Below, piece by piece: positions 16,608 to 25,321 of a DNA stretch of 64,000 nucleotides (the stretch's first letter is position 1; each line of letters begins with the position of its first letter). Below the pieces are notes generated by a model. The model saw only the letters and a list, made by a program, of their open reading frames with translations, searched no databases and was not told the origin of the DNA. The translations under genes were made by a program, and so were the position numbers. The stretch spans positions 124,001 to 188,000 of the forward strand of contig NZ_JACHCZ010000003.1 in the NCBI RefSeq assembly GCF_014207255.1, read 5' to 3'. This DNA comes from Pseudomonas sp. JAI120 (lineage in GTDB: Bacteria > Pseudomonadota > Gammaproteobacteria > Pseudomonadales > Pseudomonadaceae).

Positions 16608-17903
16608 ATGGACGTCACCGCAACCTTAAGCTTGGGCGATCCGCTGGAACCCGCACGCAAGGCCACCGCGCAAATGCTCCAAGAGCGCGAGCGCACCTTT
16701 TCGCTGCCGCAGCCGTTCTACTCTGATGAGCGGTTGTTTGATATCGACATGCAGGAGATCTTCCACAAAGAGTGGTTGATCGCCGGCATGACCTGCGAAA
16801 TCCCCACCAAGGGCAACTACCTGACCCTGCAAGTGGGCAAGAACCCGATCATCGTGATCCGTGGCGCCGAAGGCGTGGTGCATGCGTTCCATAACGTGTG
16901 TCGCCACCGGGGTTCGCGCCTGTGCACCAGCGACAAAGGCAAAGTCGCCAAGCTGGTCTGCCCCTACCACCAGTGGACCTACGAGATCGACGGCCGCCTG
17001 CTGTTCGCCGGCACCGAGATGGGCGCCGACTTCGACATGAAGCAATACGGCCTCAAACCGGTGAATGTGAAGACCGCCGGCGGCTACATCTTTATCAGCC
17101 TGGCCGAGAACCCGCCGGCCATCGATGACTTCCTGTCGACGTTGAACCATTACATGGAACCCTACGACATGGAAAACACCAAGGTGGCGATCCAGACCAC
17201 CTTGTTCGAAAAAGCCAACTGGAAGCTGGTGCTGGAAAACAACCGCGAGTGCTACCACTGCAACGCGTCGCACCCCGAGTTGTTGAAAACCCTGCTGGAG
17301 TGGGACGACGTTACCGACCCACGCGCCGACCAGGCGTTCAAGGACCACGTCGCGGCGTCGGCCGCTGCCTGGGATGCCGAGAAGATCCCTTACGCCCATG
17401 CCAGCTTCGGCCTGCGTAACCGTATCGTGCGCATGCCGCTGCTCAAGGGCACCGTGTCGATGACCCTGGACGGCAAGCAGGGCTGCGCCAAGCTGATGGG
17501 CCGGATCAAGAACCCCGACCTGGGCTCGATGCGCATCCTGCACCTGCCGCATTCGTGGAACCACTGCATGGGCGACCACATTATCGTGTTCACCGTGTGG
17601 CCGATCAGCGCACAGGAAACCATGGTCACCACCAAGTGGATCGTGCACAAGGACGCCGTGGAAGGCGTGGACTACGACGTGGAGCGCATGCGCAAGGTGT
17701 GGGACGCCACCAACGACCAGGACCGTCGCCTGGCCGAAGAGAACCAGCGCGGGATCAACTCCACCGCCTACCAGCCTGGCCCGTATTCCAAGACCTATGA
17801 GTTCGGCGTGGTGAACTTTGTGGACTGGTACAGCGAGCGCATGTTGAACAACCTCGGTGCAGCCCCGGCGCCTTACCTCAAGGGTGTGGCCGCCCACGAA
17901 TAA
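16608..17903 (+). CDS. gbcA: Glycine betaine demethylase oxygenase subunit GbcA
   Basis: The 431-residue Rieske non-haem iron oxygenase removes one methyl group from glycine betaine, giving dimethylglycine and formaldehyde. The Rieske [2Fe-2S] ligands are Cys98-Arg-His100 (NVCRHRGSRLC) and Cys118-Pro-Tyr-His121 (VCPYHQW). The mononuclear iron region is NNRECYHCNASHPE near 215-228. The ATG at 16608 has GAGGA 8 bases upstream and gives the family length; an earlier in-frame start at 16587 lacks a good site. GbcA opens the betaine demethylation series continued by DgcAB and SoxBDAG. Confidence 0.95.
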   Translation: MDVTATLSLGDPLEPARKATAQMLQERERTFSLPQPFYSDERLFDIDMQEIFHKEWLIAGMTCEIPTKGNYLTLQVGKNPIIVIRGAEGVVHAFHNVCRHRGSRLCTSDKGKVAKLVCPYHQWTYEIDGRLLFAGTEMGADFDMKQYGLKPVNVKTAGGYIFISLAENPPAIDDFLSTLNHYMEPYDMENTKVAIQTTLFEKANWKLVLENNRECYHCNASHPELLKTLLEWDDVTDPRADQAFKDHVAASAAAWDAEKIPYAHASFGLRNRIVRMPLLKGTVSMTLDGKQGCAKLMGRIKNPDLGSMRILHLPHSWNHCMGDHIIVFTVWPISAQETMVTTKWIVHKDAVEGVDYDVERMRKVWDATNDQDRRLAEENQRGINSTAYQPGPYSKTYEFGVVNFVDWYSERMLNNLGAAPAPYLKGVAAHE

Positions 17904-17923
17904 CCGATACCCACAGCTCAAAA

Positions 17924-17971
17924 AATGTAGGAGGGGGCCAGTCGCATCGTCGCACCGCCCCTCCCACACTT
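17924..17971. repeat. Variant REP hairpin with 20-base core
   Basis: ATGTAGGAGGGGG, then CCAGTCGCATCGTCGCACCG, then CCCCTCCCACAC. The core matches the one at 5473 in 18 of 20 positions. It lies just after the gbcA stop. Confidence 0.7.
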
Positions 17972-18049
17972 GAACCTTACACTGCTTAATATTTGATCAA
18001 ATCTCTCGCAGACCTCTGCCAGCCTGCCCTCCAGCCTTTACCCAACAAC

Positions 18050-18599
18050 TTACCCACAGAGCCACCCACAGCAATTGTGGGCAACTCCGCTACCCAACCA
18101 AAATTAATTGAAGAAAATCCGTGACTTATTCAAGTTGACGGTTCCCAAGCCACATTGATCATTTATTGATCAAAACCTTGTAAGCCACGTAAATCGTGAC
18201 CTGTAGCGGTACGCAAACACCTTATCCACAGAACAGCCAACAGACTTTGGGGGCAACTTCTACAGCGCTGTGGAAAACCATGCCAAACCGTCATAAACCG
18301 AGGGTTTCAGCTGTATTTTTCGGTTTCCGGGGCAATTTGATCAATAAACAACCAAACGATTGAAAGCCTTTATCTATAAGGCCTGTAGCGGATAGCAAAC
18401 ATCTTATCCACAGAAACGCCAACAGACTTTGGGGGCAAGTCCAACCGTTGCTTCAAGCTTATCCACACAAAAAAGCACCAAAAAACCGTGACTTAGCTTG
18501 ATCAATTTTCGTACAGCGGCTTTCAGGCCTTGATTCACGGGGCTCTTGGACACCCACGAACACCTTATCCACAGCTACGCGCACAGCGTTTGTGGGTAA
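18050..18599. repeat. Tandem array of four DnaA-box pairs in an 800-bp gene-free region
   Basis: The gap between gbcA and the next coding trace contains no gene. It holds four imperfect units with starts 172, 182 and 161 bp apart. Each begins with TTATCCACA (or TTACCCACA), then exactly 17 bases, then an inverted counterpart (TGTGGGTAA, TGTGGGCAA or TGGGGGCAA): 18050-18084, 18222-18256, 18404-18438 and 18565-18599. A further TTATCCACA lies at 18459-18467. TTATCCACA is the canonical DnaA box. Units two and three are nearly identical over about 57 bp. Five TGATCA motifs are scattered between units. A role in DnaA binding is inferred. Confidence 0.75.
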
Positions 18600-18707
18600 C
18601 CGTGCAACCTGTACAAAAACACTCAGCATCTACACTCACCCGTGCATTCAATTCCATGGCCTGGGTTAACGCGCACGTCCTTGGCAGCCTGATCGGGAGG
18701 TAGAACG

Positions 18708-19009
18708 GTGATGTGGCAGGGCAAGCCCAGCCATCACTGCGCCAAAGGTTTTACGCTGATTGAATTACTGCTGACGCTGGCCCTGCTGGCCACGCTTGCG
18801 ACAGTGGCTTATCCGCTGACAGCATTGATGGGTAAACGTGATCGAGAACTGGACCTGCAACGTTCGTTGCGGGAAATCCGGCGGGCGATCGATGCGAGAT
18901 CATCCTGTTGCTGACGCCGAGGATCGAACGCAACCTGGACCTGCCTTGGCAGCCGCTGCCGCCACCGCTGCCGGATCTGGTGCCCAAGCCTGCGCCAGCC
19001 CCACCTTAA
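18708..19009 (+). pseudogene. Type II secretion remnant: pseudopilin N-terminus fused to secretin C-terminus
   Basis: A GTG/ATG start (18708/18711) with GGGAGG upstream leads into a prepilin signal, CAKGFTLIELLLTLALLATLATVAYP, which is the type IV pilin/pseudopilin N-terminus. That frame stops at 18914 after 68 residues. From about 18896 the next frame reads EIILLLTPRIERNLDLPWQP and then a Pro-rich tail to a stop at 19007-19009. The second part resembles the last strand and C-terminal tail of a GspD/PilQ-type secretin. The simplest reading is a large internal deletion of a type II secretion cluster that joined two of its genes out of frame. Confidence 0.65.
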
Positions 19010-19032
19010 TCTCAGAACCTGATGGAGATAAA

Positions 19033-19124
19033 AATGTGGGAGGGGGCTTGCCCCGATTGCAGTGTGTCAGTCTCAGTATCTTTAACTGAAGCACCGCTAT
19101 CGGGGGCAAGCCCCCTCCCACATT
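19033..19124. repeat. REPIN
   Basis: Inverted REP arms, TGTGGGAGGGGGCTTGCCCC and GGGGGCAAGCCCCCTCCCAC, around a 45-bp spacer, next to the secretion-gene remnant and the etfB-like 3' end. Confidence 0.9.
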
Positions 19125-19144
19125 GGTTTTGCAGTGTTGGTGGG

Positions 19145-19915
19145 TTAGCGCACGACGCCTTCTTCGATCAGCAACTTGAGAATGGCCTGGGCGCCTTCCT
19201 CGGCGCTCACACCCTTGAGCACCTGCCCACCGCCACCACTGGCCTTGGCCGTGGCGGCTTTCATGCGGTCGGCACCACTCTTGGCCTTGATCACCTTGAG
19301 GCGCTTGGGCCGAGGCTTGGCCGGTTGCAACACCGCGCCTGTGAATAACTCATCGGCTTCAACCTCGACCTCATGGGCCGCCAACTCACCGCGCTGTGCC
19401 GGGCCGTAGGCGCTCTGCCGAGGCTTCGGCGCGGCGTTGTCCACCGTGGCCAGGAATGGCAGGCGCACCTTCAAGCGCCGCCGCTGCCCACGCGGCAAGG
19501 CTTGCAGCACATGAGCGACGCCGCCGTCGATGGACTCCACCTGCGCCAGCCCGACAACCAGCGGCCAGCCCAATTGCTCGGCCAGCAGGAACGGCAACAT
19601 CCCCGAGCCTTCACCGGTTTCGGCCTGGCTGCCGGTGAGCACCACCTGGGCACCTGCCTCGCGCAGATAATCACTGAGTACCGGCAAGGCATCGGCACCA
19701 TCCGGTTGTTCCAGCACATGCAGTTGCGGCAACCCCATGCCCAGGTAGCTGCGCAGGGTCGGTTCGGCGATATTGCCGGCGTGCAGCACCTGCAACTTAT
19801 CCCCAGCCATTTGCAGGCCCAGCTCGACCGCGCGCGCGTCCTGTTCGGCGCGGCGTGGCCGGCCGGAGGTGGGGTGGGCGCCGATGGACACCAGGCTGAT
19901 TACATTCGTGGTCAT
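19145..19915 (-). CDS. Electron transfer flavoprotein beta-type subunit for dimethylglycine oxidation
   Basis: The 256-residue Etf beta-family protein (DARAVELGLQMA, VVLTGSQAETGEGSGMLPFLLAEQLGWPLV near 95-125) is more divergent than housekeeping EtfB and has a C-terminal extension rich in Lys and Ala. I chose the ATG at 19915 (GAGG 8 bases upstream) over the ATG at 19921. With the EtfA-like protein it probably takes electrons from DgcAB and passes them to the quinone pool. It is the last gene of the M19-DUF5943-dgcA-dgcB-etfA-etfB run, as in P. aeruginosa. Confidence 0.85.
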   Translation of the reverse strand: MTTNVISLVSIGAHPTSGRPRRAEQDARAVELGLQMAGDKLQVLHAGNIAEPTLRSYLGMGLPQLHVLEQPDGADALPVLSDYLREAGAQVVLTGSQAETGEGSGMLPFLLAEQLGWPLVVGLAQVESIDGGVAHVLQALPRGQRRRLKVRLPFLATVDNAAPKPRQSAYGPAQRGELAAHEVEVEADELFTGAVLQPAKPRPKRLKVIKAKSGADRMKAATAKASGGGGQVLKGVSAEEGAQAILKLLIEEGVVR

Positions 19916-19925
19916 GGTCATGTCC

Positions 19926-21146
19926 TCAAGCCGCATCGCGCTTGGCGCCGTTGCGGTAGGCCTCGACCGCATCGATCAAGGCTTGCAGAATCGCGGCGCT
20001 CTCGCCGATCACCGACAGGTCGGCACGCTTGATCATGTCGCAGCCCGGGTCGAGGTTGATCGCCACCACCTTGTCGCAGGCGCCAATGCCTTGCAGGTGT
20101 TGGATCGCCCCGGAAATCCCCACGGCCACATACACCCGCGCCGTCACCCAGGTACCGCTGGCGCCGACCTGGCGATCACGGGCCATAAAGCCGTCGTCCA
20201 CCGCCACCCGCGAGGCGCCTTCGGTTGCCCCCAATGCGGCGGCGGTCTGGTGGAACAGCGCCCAGTCCTTCACGCCGTTGCCGCCGGAGAAAATGAATTC
20301 GGCCTCGGCCATGGGAATCGCCGCCGGGTCCACCGCCACCGCGCCGAGATCCTCGATACGCGGCAGACTGCGCGCCAGGCTTGTGGATAACTCCACGGGC
20401 AGCACTTCATGGCGTGTGTCGCTGACCGGATCGGCACATTCGGCAGCCGCAAGAATCAGGCGTGGCAGCGGCCGCGCCAAATCTTCCCGGCCCGCACCCG
20501 CGCGGCCGATGCACTCGTCGCCCTTGATCTGCCACACCCGTGTGGCCGGGCGCTCCTTGAGGCTGGCGGCAAAACGCCGACCCAGCTCGCCGCCACCACT
20601 GCGGCTGTCGGGCAGCAACCAATGGCGCGGGTTGAACTGGTTATCCACAGCGCGCAAACCCTGCACGCGTTGCTCCGGTGAGTAACCGTCGAATTCGTGG
20701 CAGTCCAGCACCAGCAGGCGATCGACACCGGCCGTGGCAAACGCGCTTTCCTTGTGCTCGCCAAACACCACCGCCAACACCGCACCGTCGCTGCCGGCGA
20801 GTTGTCGCGCCAGGCCGAGCAGGTCGCGGTCGTGGCTGCTCAAGCGGCCGCCGACCATGTCCGGCACTACGTTGATGTAGAACGCGGGCGCAGGCACCTG
20901 ATGCAGCGGCAACTGCACTTCAATCGCTGCCGTACGCTTGGCCGCGCCGCCCTGCTGGGCACCGCTGCGGTCGATGCGCTTGATGCCGTTGGGGCCGATA
21001 AAACCGACGCCATGTACATTTTTGCGGATAACACCGTTCGGCCCCATCCAGCTGTGTTGCACCGGCTGCATCGCCGCGTGCAGCGGGTGCAGGCGGTTAC
21101 GGGCGATCCATTCGGCCCGTGGGTCGCGGCGGATAATATCGCTCAT
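19926..21146 (-). CDS. Electron transfer flavoprotein alpha-type subunit for dimethylglycine oxidation
   Basis: A 406-residue Etf alpha-family protein, longer than housekeeping EtfA because of an N-terminal extension of about 80 residues containing a duplicated WMGPNGVIRKN / FIGPNGIKRID motif. The C-terminal FAD-binding region is clear (GASGTWVTARVYVAVGISGAIQH, then VVAINLDPGCDMIKRADLSVIGES). The start overlaps the dgcB stop (ATGA). The coding sequence contains two perfect DnaA boxes (20382 and 20641). Confidence 0.87.
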   Translation of the reverse strand: MSDIIRRDPRAEWIARNRLHPLHAAMQPVQHSWMGPNGVIRKNVHGVGFIGPNGIKRIDRSGAQQGGAAKRTAAIEVQLPLHQVPAPAFYINVVPDMVGGRLSSHDRDLLGLARQLAGSDGAVLAVVFGEHKESAFATAGVDRLLVLDCHEFDGYSPEQRVQGLRAVDNQFNPRHWLLPDSRSGGGELGRRFAASLKERPATRVWQIKGDECIGRAGAGREDLARPLPRLILAAAECADPVSDTRHEVLPVELSTSLARSLPRIEDLGAVAVDPAAIPMAEAEFIFSGGNGVKDWALFHQTAAALGATEGASRVAVDDGFMARDRQVGASGTWVTARVYVAVGISGAIQHLQGIGACDKVVAINLDPGCDMIKRADLSVIGESAAILQALIDAVEAYRNGAKRDAA

Positions 21147-23089
21147 CAGTGCACCTCCGCAGGTTCACGCTTGTTGGGAGCTTTGGCCGGTGCGACGTCT
21201 TCGAGCAATGCATCGGCCACCAGCTCGGCGATGTCTTTGATCAACGGGCGCGGTTCAACCACACCTTCGAGCATCGCCGTGCACTGCGGGCAACCCACCG
21301 CCACCAGCTCGGCACCGGTTTCGCGGATGTCTTCCATGCGCATGTCGGGGATCCGTTGCTTGCCGGGGATGTCGGTAATCGGCGCGCCGCCACCGCCGCC
21401 GCAGCAGCGTGAGCGGAAGCCCGAACGTTGCATCTCCTTGACCTCGATGCCCAAGGCACGCAGCACTTGGCGCGGGGCCTCGTACTCACCGTTGTAGCGG
21501 CCCAGGTAGCACGGGTCGTGGTAGGTCACGCTGTTGCCTTTGTGCTGGCCCAGGTTCAGCGCGCCTTCGCCGATCAGCTCGGCCATGAAGGTGCTGTGGT
21601 GCTGCACAAGATAGTTGCCGTTGAAGGCTCCGTATTCGTTTTTCAGCACATGGAAACTGTGCGGATCGCAGGTGACGATGCGCTTGAAGCTGTACTTGGC
21701 CAGCGTCTGAATATTGCGCGAGGCCAGCAGTTGGAACGTCGCTTCATCGCCCAGGCGTCGCGCCACGTCACCGCTGTCGCGTTCTTCCAGGCCGAGCACC
21801 GCGAAGTCGACCTTGGCCGCTTTCAGTACTTTGACGAATGCGCGCAGGGTGCGCTGGTTGCGCATGTCGAAGGCCCCGTCGCCGACCCAGAACAGCACGT
21901 CGGCACTGCCTTTTTCGCTGAGCAGTGGCAGGTTTAGATCCGCCGCCCAGTTCAGGCGGCCGCCCGGGGCAAAACCGCCGGGGTTGTCGGTGGCGATCAG
22001 GTTTTCCAGGACTTCGGCGCCCTTGTTCGGCGTGGCGCCTTTTTCCAGAGTCAGGTGGCGGCGCATGTCGACGATGGCGTCCACGTGCTCGATCATCATC
22101 GGGCACTCTTCCACGCAGGCGCGGCAGGTGGTGCACGACCACAGGGTCTCGGCGTCCACCAGGCCGTTGACGATCGGCTGATGCGGATTGCCGCCGTGTT
22201 CGCCAATGGCTTTGCCCGGATACGGGCTACCGGCGAACTTGGCATCGGTGCCGCCCGCCAGGCCGACCACCATGTCCTGGATCAGTTTTTTCGGGTTCAG
22301 CGGCTGGCCGGCGGCGAAGGCCGGGCACGCGGCTTCACACTTGCCGCACTGCACGCACGCGTCGAAACCGAGCAGTTGGTTCCAGGTGAAATCCTTGGGT
22401 TTTTCCACGCCCAGGGGCGCGGTTTTGTCGCTCAGGTCCAGGGGTTTCAAACCCGTGGAACGACCACCGCCAAAGCGTTCGGCGCGACGGTGCCAGGCCA
22501 GGTGCAGGGCACCGGCGAAGGCGTGCTTCATCGGGCCGCCCCAGGTCATGCCGAAGAACATCTCGGACACGCCCCACAGCACACCCACACTCAGCAGTGC
22601 AGCCAGCAACCAGCCGCCGAAGTCCGCCGGCAGAATCCCGGCCACCGGCAAGGTCACCAGGAAGAAGCTCACCGAGAACGCCAGCAGGCTTTTCGGCAGG
22701 CGCATCCACGGGCCCTTCGACAGGCGCGCGGGCGGGTTGCGGCGGCGCAGGTACATGAAGATGGCGCCGACAAACATCAAGGTCGAGGCCAAAAGCAGCG
22801 CGTAGCCGAGGATGCGATTGTGCAGGCCGAAACCGTGCACCAGGATCGCCAGCAGCGCCGACAGCACAAAGCCCAGCGCCGTGGCGACGTGGGTGTTGGC
22901 GATGTATTTGTCGCGGGCGACCACGTGGTGCAGGTCGACCATGTAGCGCTTGGGCATGGCCAGCAGGCCGCCCAGCAGGTCGACCTTGGAGGCACGGCCA
23001 CGGCGCCACATGTTCACCCGGCGCAGGGCGCCGAGGACGGCAAGGCCCAGGGCGGCGAATAAGAGAATAGGCAGCAAGGTGTTCAACAT
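21146..23089 (-). CDS. dgcB: Dimethylglycine catabolism protein DgcB (iron-sulfur membrane protein)
   Basis: The 647-residue membrane iron-sulfur protein has an N-terminal region with about five hydrophobic segments (residues 5-22, 70-112, 135-180). Two 4Fe-4S clusters follow: CVQCGKCEAACP (Cys245-Cys255) and CTTCRACVEECP (near 325). The C-terminal half has HdrD/GlpC-like CCG domains (DPCYLGRYNGEYEAPR and RCCGGGGGAP). It is needed with DgcA to demethylate dimethylglycine to sarcosine. GGGAG lies 7 bases before the ATG at 23089, supporting it over an earlier in-frame start. Confidence 0.93.
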   Translation of the reverse strand: MLNTLLPILLFAALGLAVLGALRRVNMWRRGRASKVDLLGGLLAMPKRYMVDLHHVVARDKYIANTHVATALGFVLSALLAILVHGFGLHNRILGYALLLASTLMFVGAIFMYLRRRNPPARLSKGPWMRLPKSLLAFSVSFFLVTLPVAGILPADFGGWLLAALLSVGVLWGVSEMFFGMTWGGPMKHAFAGALHLAWHRRAERFGGGRSTGLKPLDLSDKTAPLGVEKPKDFTWNQLLGFDACVQCGKCEAACPAFAAGQPLNPKKLIQDMVVGLAGGTDAKFAGSPYPGKAIGEHGGNPHQPIVNGLVDAETLWSCTTCRACVEECPMMIEHVDAIVDMRRHLTLEKGATPNKGAEVLENLIATDNPGGFAPGGRLNWAADLNLPLLSEKGSADVLFWVGDGAFDMRNQRTLRAFVKVLKAAKVDFAVLGLEERDSGDVARRLGDEATFQLLASRNIQTLAKYSFKRIVTCDPHSFHVLKNEYGAFNGNYLVQHHSTFMAELIGEGALNLGQHKGNSVTYHDPCYLGRYNGEYEAPRQVLRALGIEVKEMQRSGFRSRCCGGGGGAPITDIPGKQRIPDMRMEDIRETGAELVAVGCPQCTAMLEGVVEPRPLIKDIAELVADALLEDVAPAKAPNKREPAEVH

Positions 23090-23138
23090 GGTGAAGCTCC
23101 CACAGACCACAAAGGTCTACTGTGAAACTGGCCCGAAA

Positions 23139-23229
23139 TTGAGAGGGGGCTTGCCCCCGATGGCGGACTGTCAGTTGATACAGCTGTCGCTGAACCACCG
23201 CTATCGGGGGCAAGCCCCCTCCCACATTT
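23139..23229. repeat. REPIN between dgcA and dgcB
   Basis: GAGAGGGGGCTTGCCCCCGA and the inverted CGGGGGCAAGCCCCCTCCCAC flank a 40-bp spacer. The left arm has lost the GTGGG end. Confidence 0.88.
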
Positions 23230-23245
23230 GACCGAGTTCACCTCA

Positions 23246-25306
23246 TCAAAAGTCTTTGCAAAGGCGCAGGGCGTCATAGATGGCAGCGTGGGTATTGCGC
23301 TGGGCCACACAGTCACCGATGCGGAACAGCAAGTACCCCTCGCCCGCCTCGCTCAGGCACGGCTGCGGCTTGATCGCGAACAGGGCTTCAACGTCGATCT
23401 GGCCCTTGTTGCGCGAACCTTCCTTGAGCCCGTAGTAGATGGCTTCGTCCGGACGCACGCCGTTCTCGACCACCACCTGATCGACCACCCGCTCCTCTTT
23501 GGCGCCGGTGTATTCGTTCTCCAGCACCGCCACCAGCTTGTCGCCCTCGCGGTAGACCTTTTCCAGCATCATGTCGCCGGTCATGATCACTTCCTTGGGG
23601 TACATGCTGCGGTAGTAGGTCGGGAACGACGTACCGCCGATGGCTACGCCCGGTTTGATGTCATCGGTGACGATTTCCACCTGGCAGCCTTTGTCGGCCA
23701 GGAAGTCCGCCACCGACATGCCGGTGAATTCGCAAATGGTGTCGTACACCAGCACGTTCTTGCCCGGCGCGACTTTGCCGTCGAGCACGTCCCAGCTGCT
23801 CACTACCAGGCCTTCGGCAGCGCCCCAGTGTTCATTCTGTTCGATAAACGGATGCCCGCCGACCGCCAGCACCACCACGTCCGGATGCAGGTCCAGAATG
23901 GTCTCGGCATCGGCGGCCACGCCCAGGCGCAGGTCGACTTTCAAACGCGCCAGCTCCAGCTGGAACCAGCGCGTGATACCGGCGATCTGGTCGCGCTGCG
24001 GGGCCTTGGAGGCGGTGGTGATTTGCCCGCCGATAAACTCTTTTTTCTCGAACAGGGTCACGTCGTGACCCCGTTCGGCAGCCACCCGCGCGGCTTCCAT
24101 CCCGGCAGGGCCGGCGCCCACCACGACCACCTTGCGTTTCGGCCCGGTGGATTTCTCGATGATATGCGGCACGCCCATGTATTCACGGGAGGTCGCGGCG
24201 TTCTGGATGCACAACACGTCCAGGCCCTGATACTGGCGGTCGATGCAATAGTTGGCGCCGACACACTGCTTGATCTGGTCGATCTGGCCCATCTTGATCT
24301 TGGCGATCAAGTGCGGGTCGGCGATGTGCGCACGGGTCATGCCGACCATGTCCACATAGCCGCCTTCGAGGATGCGTGTGGCTTGGTTCGGGTCCTTGAT
24401 GTTCTGTGCGTGCAGCACCGGAACCTTGACCACTTCCTTGATACCGGCCGCCAGGTGCAGGAACGGCTCCGGTGGATAGCTCATGTTGGGGATCACGTTA
24501 GCCAGGGTGTTGTGCGTATCGCAACCCGAGCCCACCACGCCGATGAAATCGAGCATGCCGGTGTCGTCGTAGTACTTGGCGATCTGTTTCATGTCCTCGT
24601 GGGACAGGCCGTCCGGGTGGAACTCGTCACCGCACAGGCGCATGCCCACGCAGAAGTCATCACCGACTTCGGCGCGCACGGCTTTCAACACTTCCAGGCC
24701 GAACTTCATGCGGCCTTCGAAGGTGCCGCCCCATTCGTCGGTACGCTTGTTGACCCGTGGGCTCCAGAACTGGTCGATCATGTGCTGGTGCACGGCGGAC
24801 AGTTCCACACCGTCCAGGCCACCGGCCTTGGCGCGGCGCGCGGCCTGGGCGTAGTTGCCGATCACGCGCCAGATTTCTTCCGGCTCGATGGTTTTGCAAG
24901 TAGCACGGTGCACCGGCTCACGTACGCCGGACGGCGACATCAGGGTCGGCCAGTTAAAGCCATCCCAACGCGAGCGACGGCCCATGTGGGTAATCTGGAT
25001 CATGATCTTGGCGCCATGCTTGTGCATGGCGTCGGCCAGGTTCTGGAAGTGCGGGATGATGCGGTCGGTGGACAGGTTCACCGAACTCCACCATTCCTGG
25101 GGGCTGTCGATGGCGACTACCGAGGAACCGCCGCAGATCGCCAGGCCAATGCCGCCCTTGGCTTTTTCTTCGTAATACTTCACATAGCGGTCGGTGGTCA
25201 TGCCGCCGTCGGTGGCATACACCTCGGCGTGGGCAGTACTGAGTACGCGGTTGCGGATGGTCAGTTTGCCGATCTGGATCGGCTGGAACATTGCTTCGAA
25301 AGCCAT
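23246..25306 (-). CDS. dgcA: Dimethylglycine demethylase flavoprotein DgcA
   Basis: The 686-residue protein of the old-yellow-enzyme/trimethylamine dehydrogenase class starts with an FMN TIM barrel (about 1-370; NRVLSTAHAEVY, HQHMIDQFWSPRVN). A 4Fe-4S motif follows (CVGANYCIDRQYQGLDVLCIQNA near 344-366), then an FAD/NAD(P)-binding domain (VVVVGAGPAGMEAARVAAERG near 393). It oxidises dimethylglycine to sarcosine and formaldehyde and passes electrons on via DgcB and the Etf pair. The family also holds 2,4-dienoyl-CoA reductase; context decides in favour of DgcA. Confidence 0.94.
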   Translation of the reverse strand: MAFEAMFQPIQIGKLTIRNRVLSTAHAEVYATDGGMTTDRYVKYYEEKAKGGIGLAICGGSSVVAIDSPQEWWSSVNLSTDRIIPHFQNLADAMHKHGAKIMIQITHMGRRSRWDGFNWPTLMSPSGVREPVHRATCKTIEPEEIWRVIGNYAQAARRAKAGGLDGVELSAVHQHMIDQFWSPRVNKRTDEWGGTFEGRMKFGLEVLKAVRAEVGDDFCVGMRLCGDEFHPDGLSHEDMKQIAKYYDDTGMLDFIGVVGSGCDTHNTLANVIPNMSYPPEPFLHLAAGIKEVVKVPVLHAQNIKDPNQATRILEGGYVDMVGMTRAHIADPHLIAKIKMGQIDQIKQCVGANYCIDRQYQGLDVLCIQNAATSREYMGVPHIIEKSTGPKRKVVVVGAGPAGMEAARVAAERGHDVTLFEKKEFIGGQITTASKAPQRDQIAGITRWFQLELARLKVDLRLGVAADAETILDLHPDVVVLAVGGHPFIEQNEHWGAAEGLVVSSWDVLDGKVAPGKNVLVYDTICEFTGMSVADFLADKGCQVEIVTDDIKPGVAIGGTSFPTYYRSMYPKEVIMTGDMMLEKVYREGDKLVAVLENEYTGAKEERVVDQVVVENGVRPDEAIYYGLKEGSRNKGQIDVEALFAIKPQPCLSEAGEGYLLFRIGDCVAQRNTHAAIYDALRLCKDF

Positions 25307-25321
25307 GGCACGGTCCTCGGC

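Noticed and set aside
18167..18179. IHF-like site (GATCAAAACCTTG) within the DnaA-box array
   Set aside because: It misses the first base of the WATCAANNNNTTR consensus; suggestive beside a DnaA array but too weak to call.
17904..18707. A chromosomal replication origin (oriC)
   Set aside because: DnaA boxes are present, but no dnaA, dnaN, gyrB, rpmH or parAB gene is near, and no AT-rich unwinding 13-mers were seen. A DnaA-binding accessory locus fits better.
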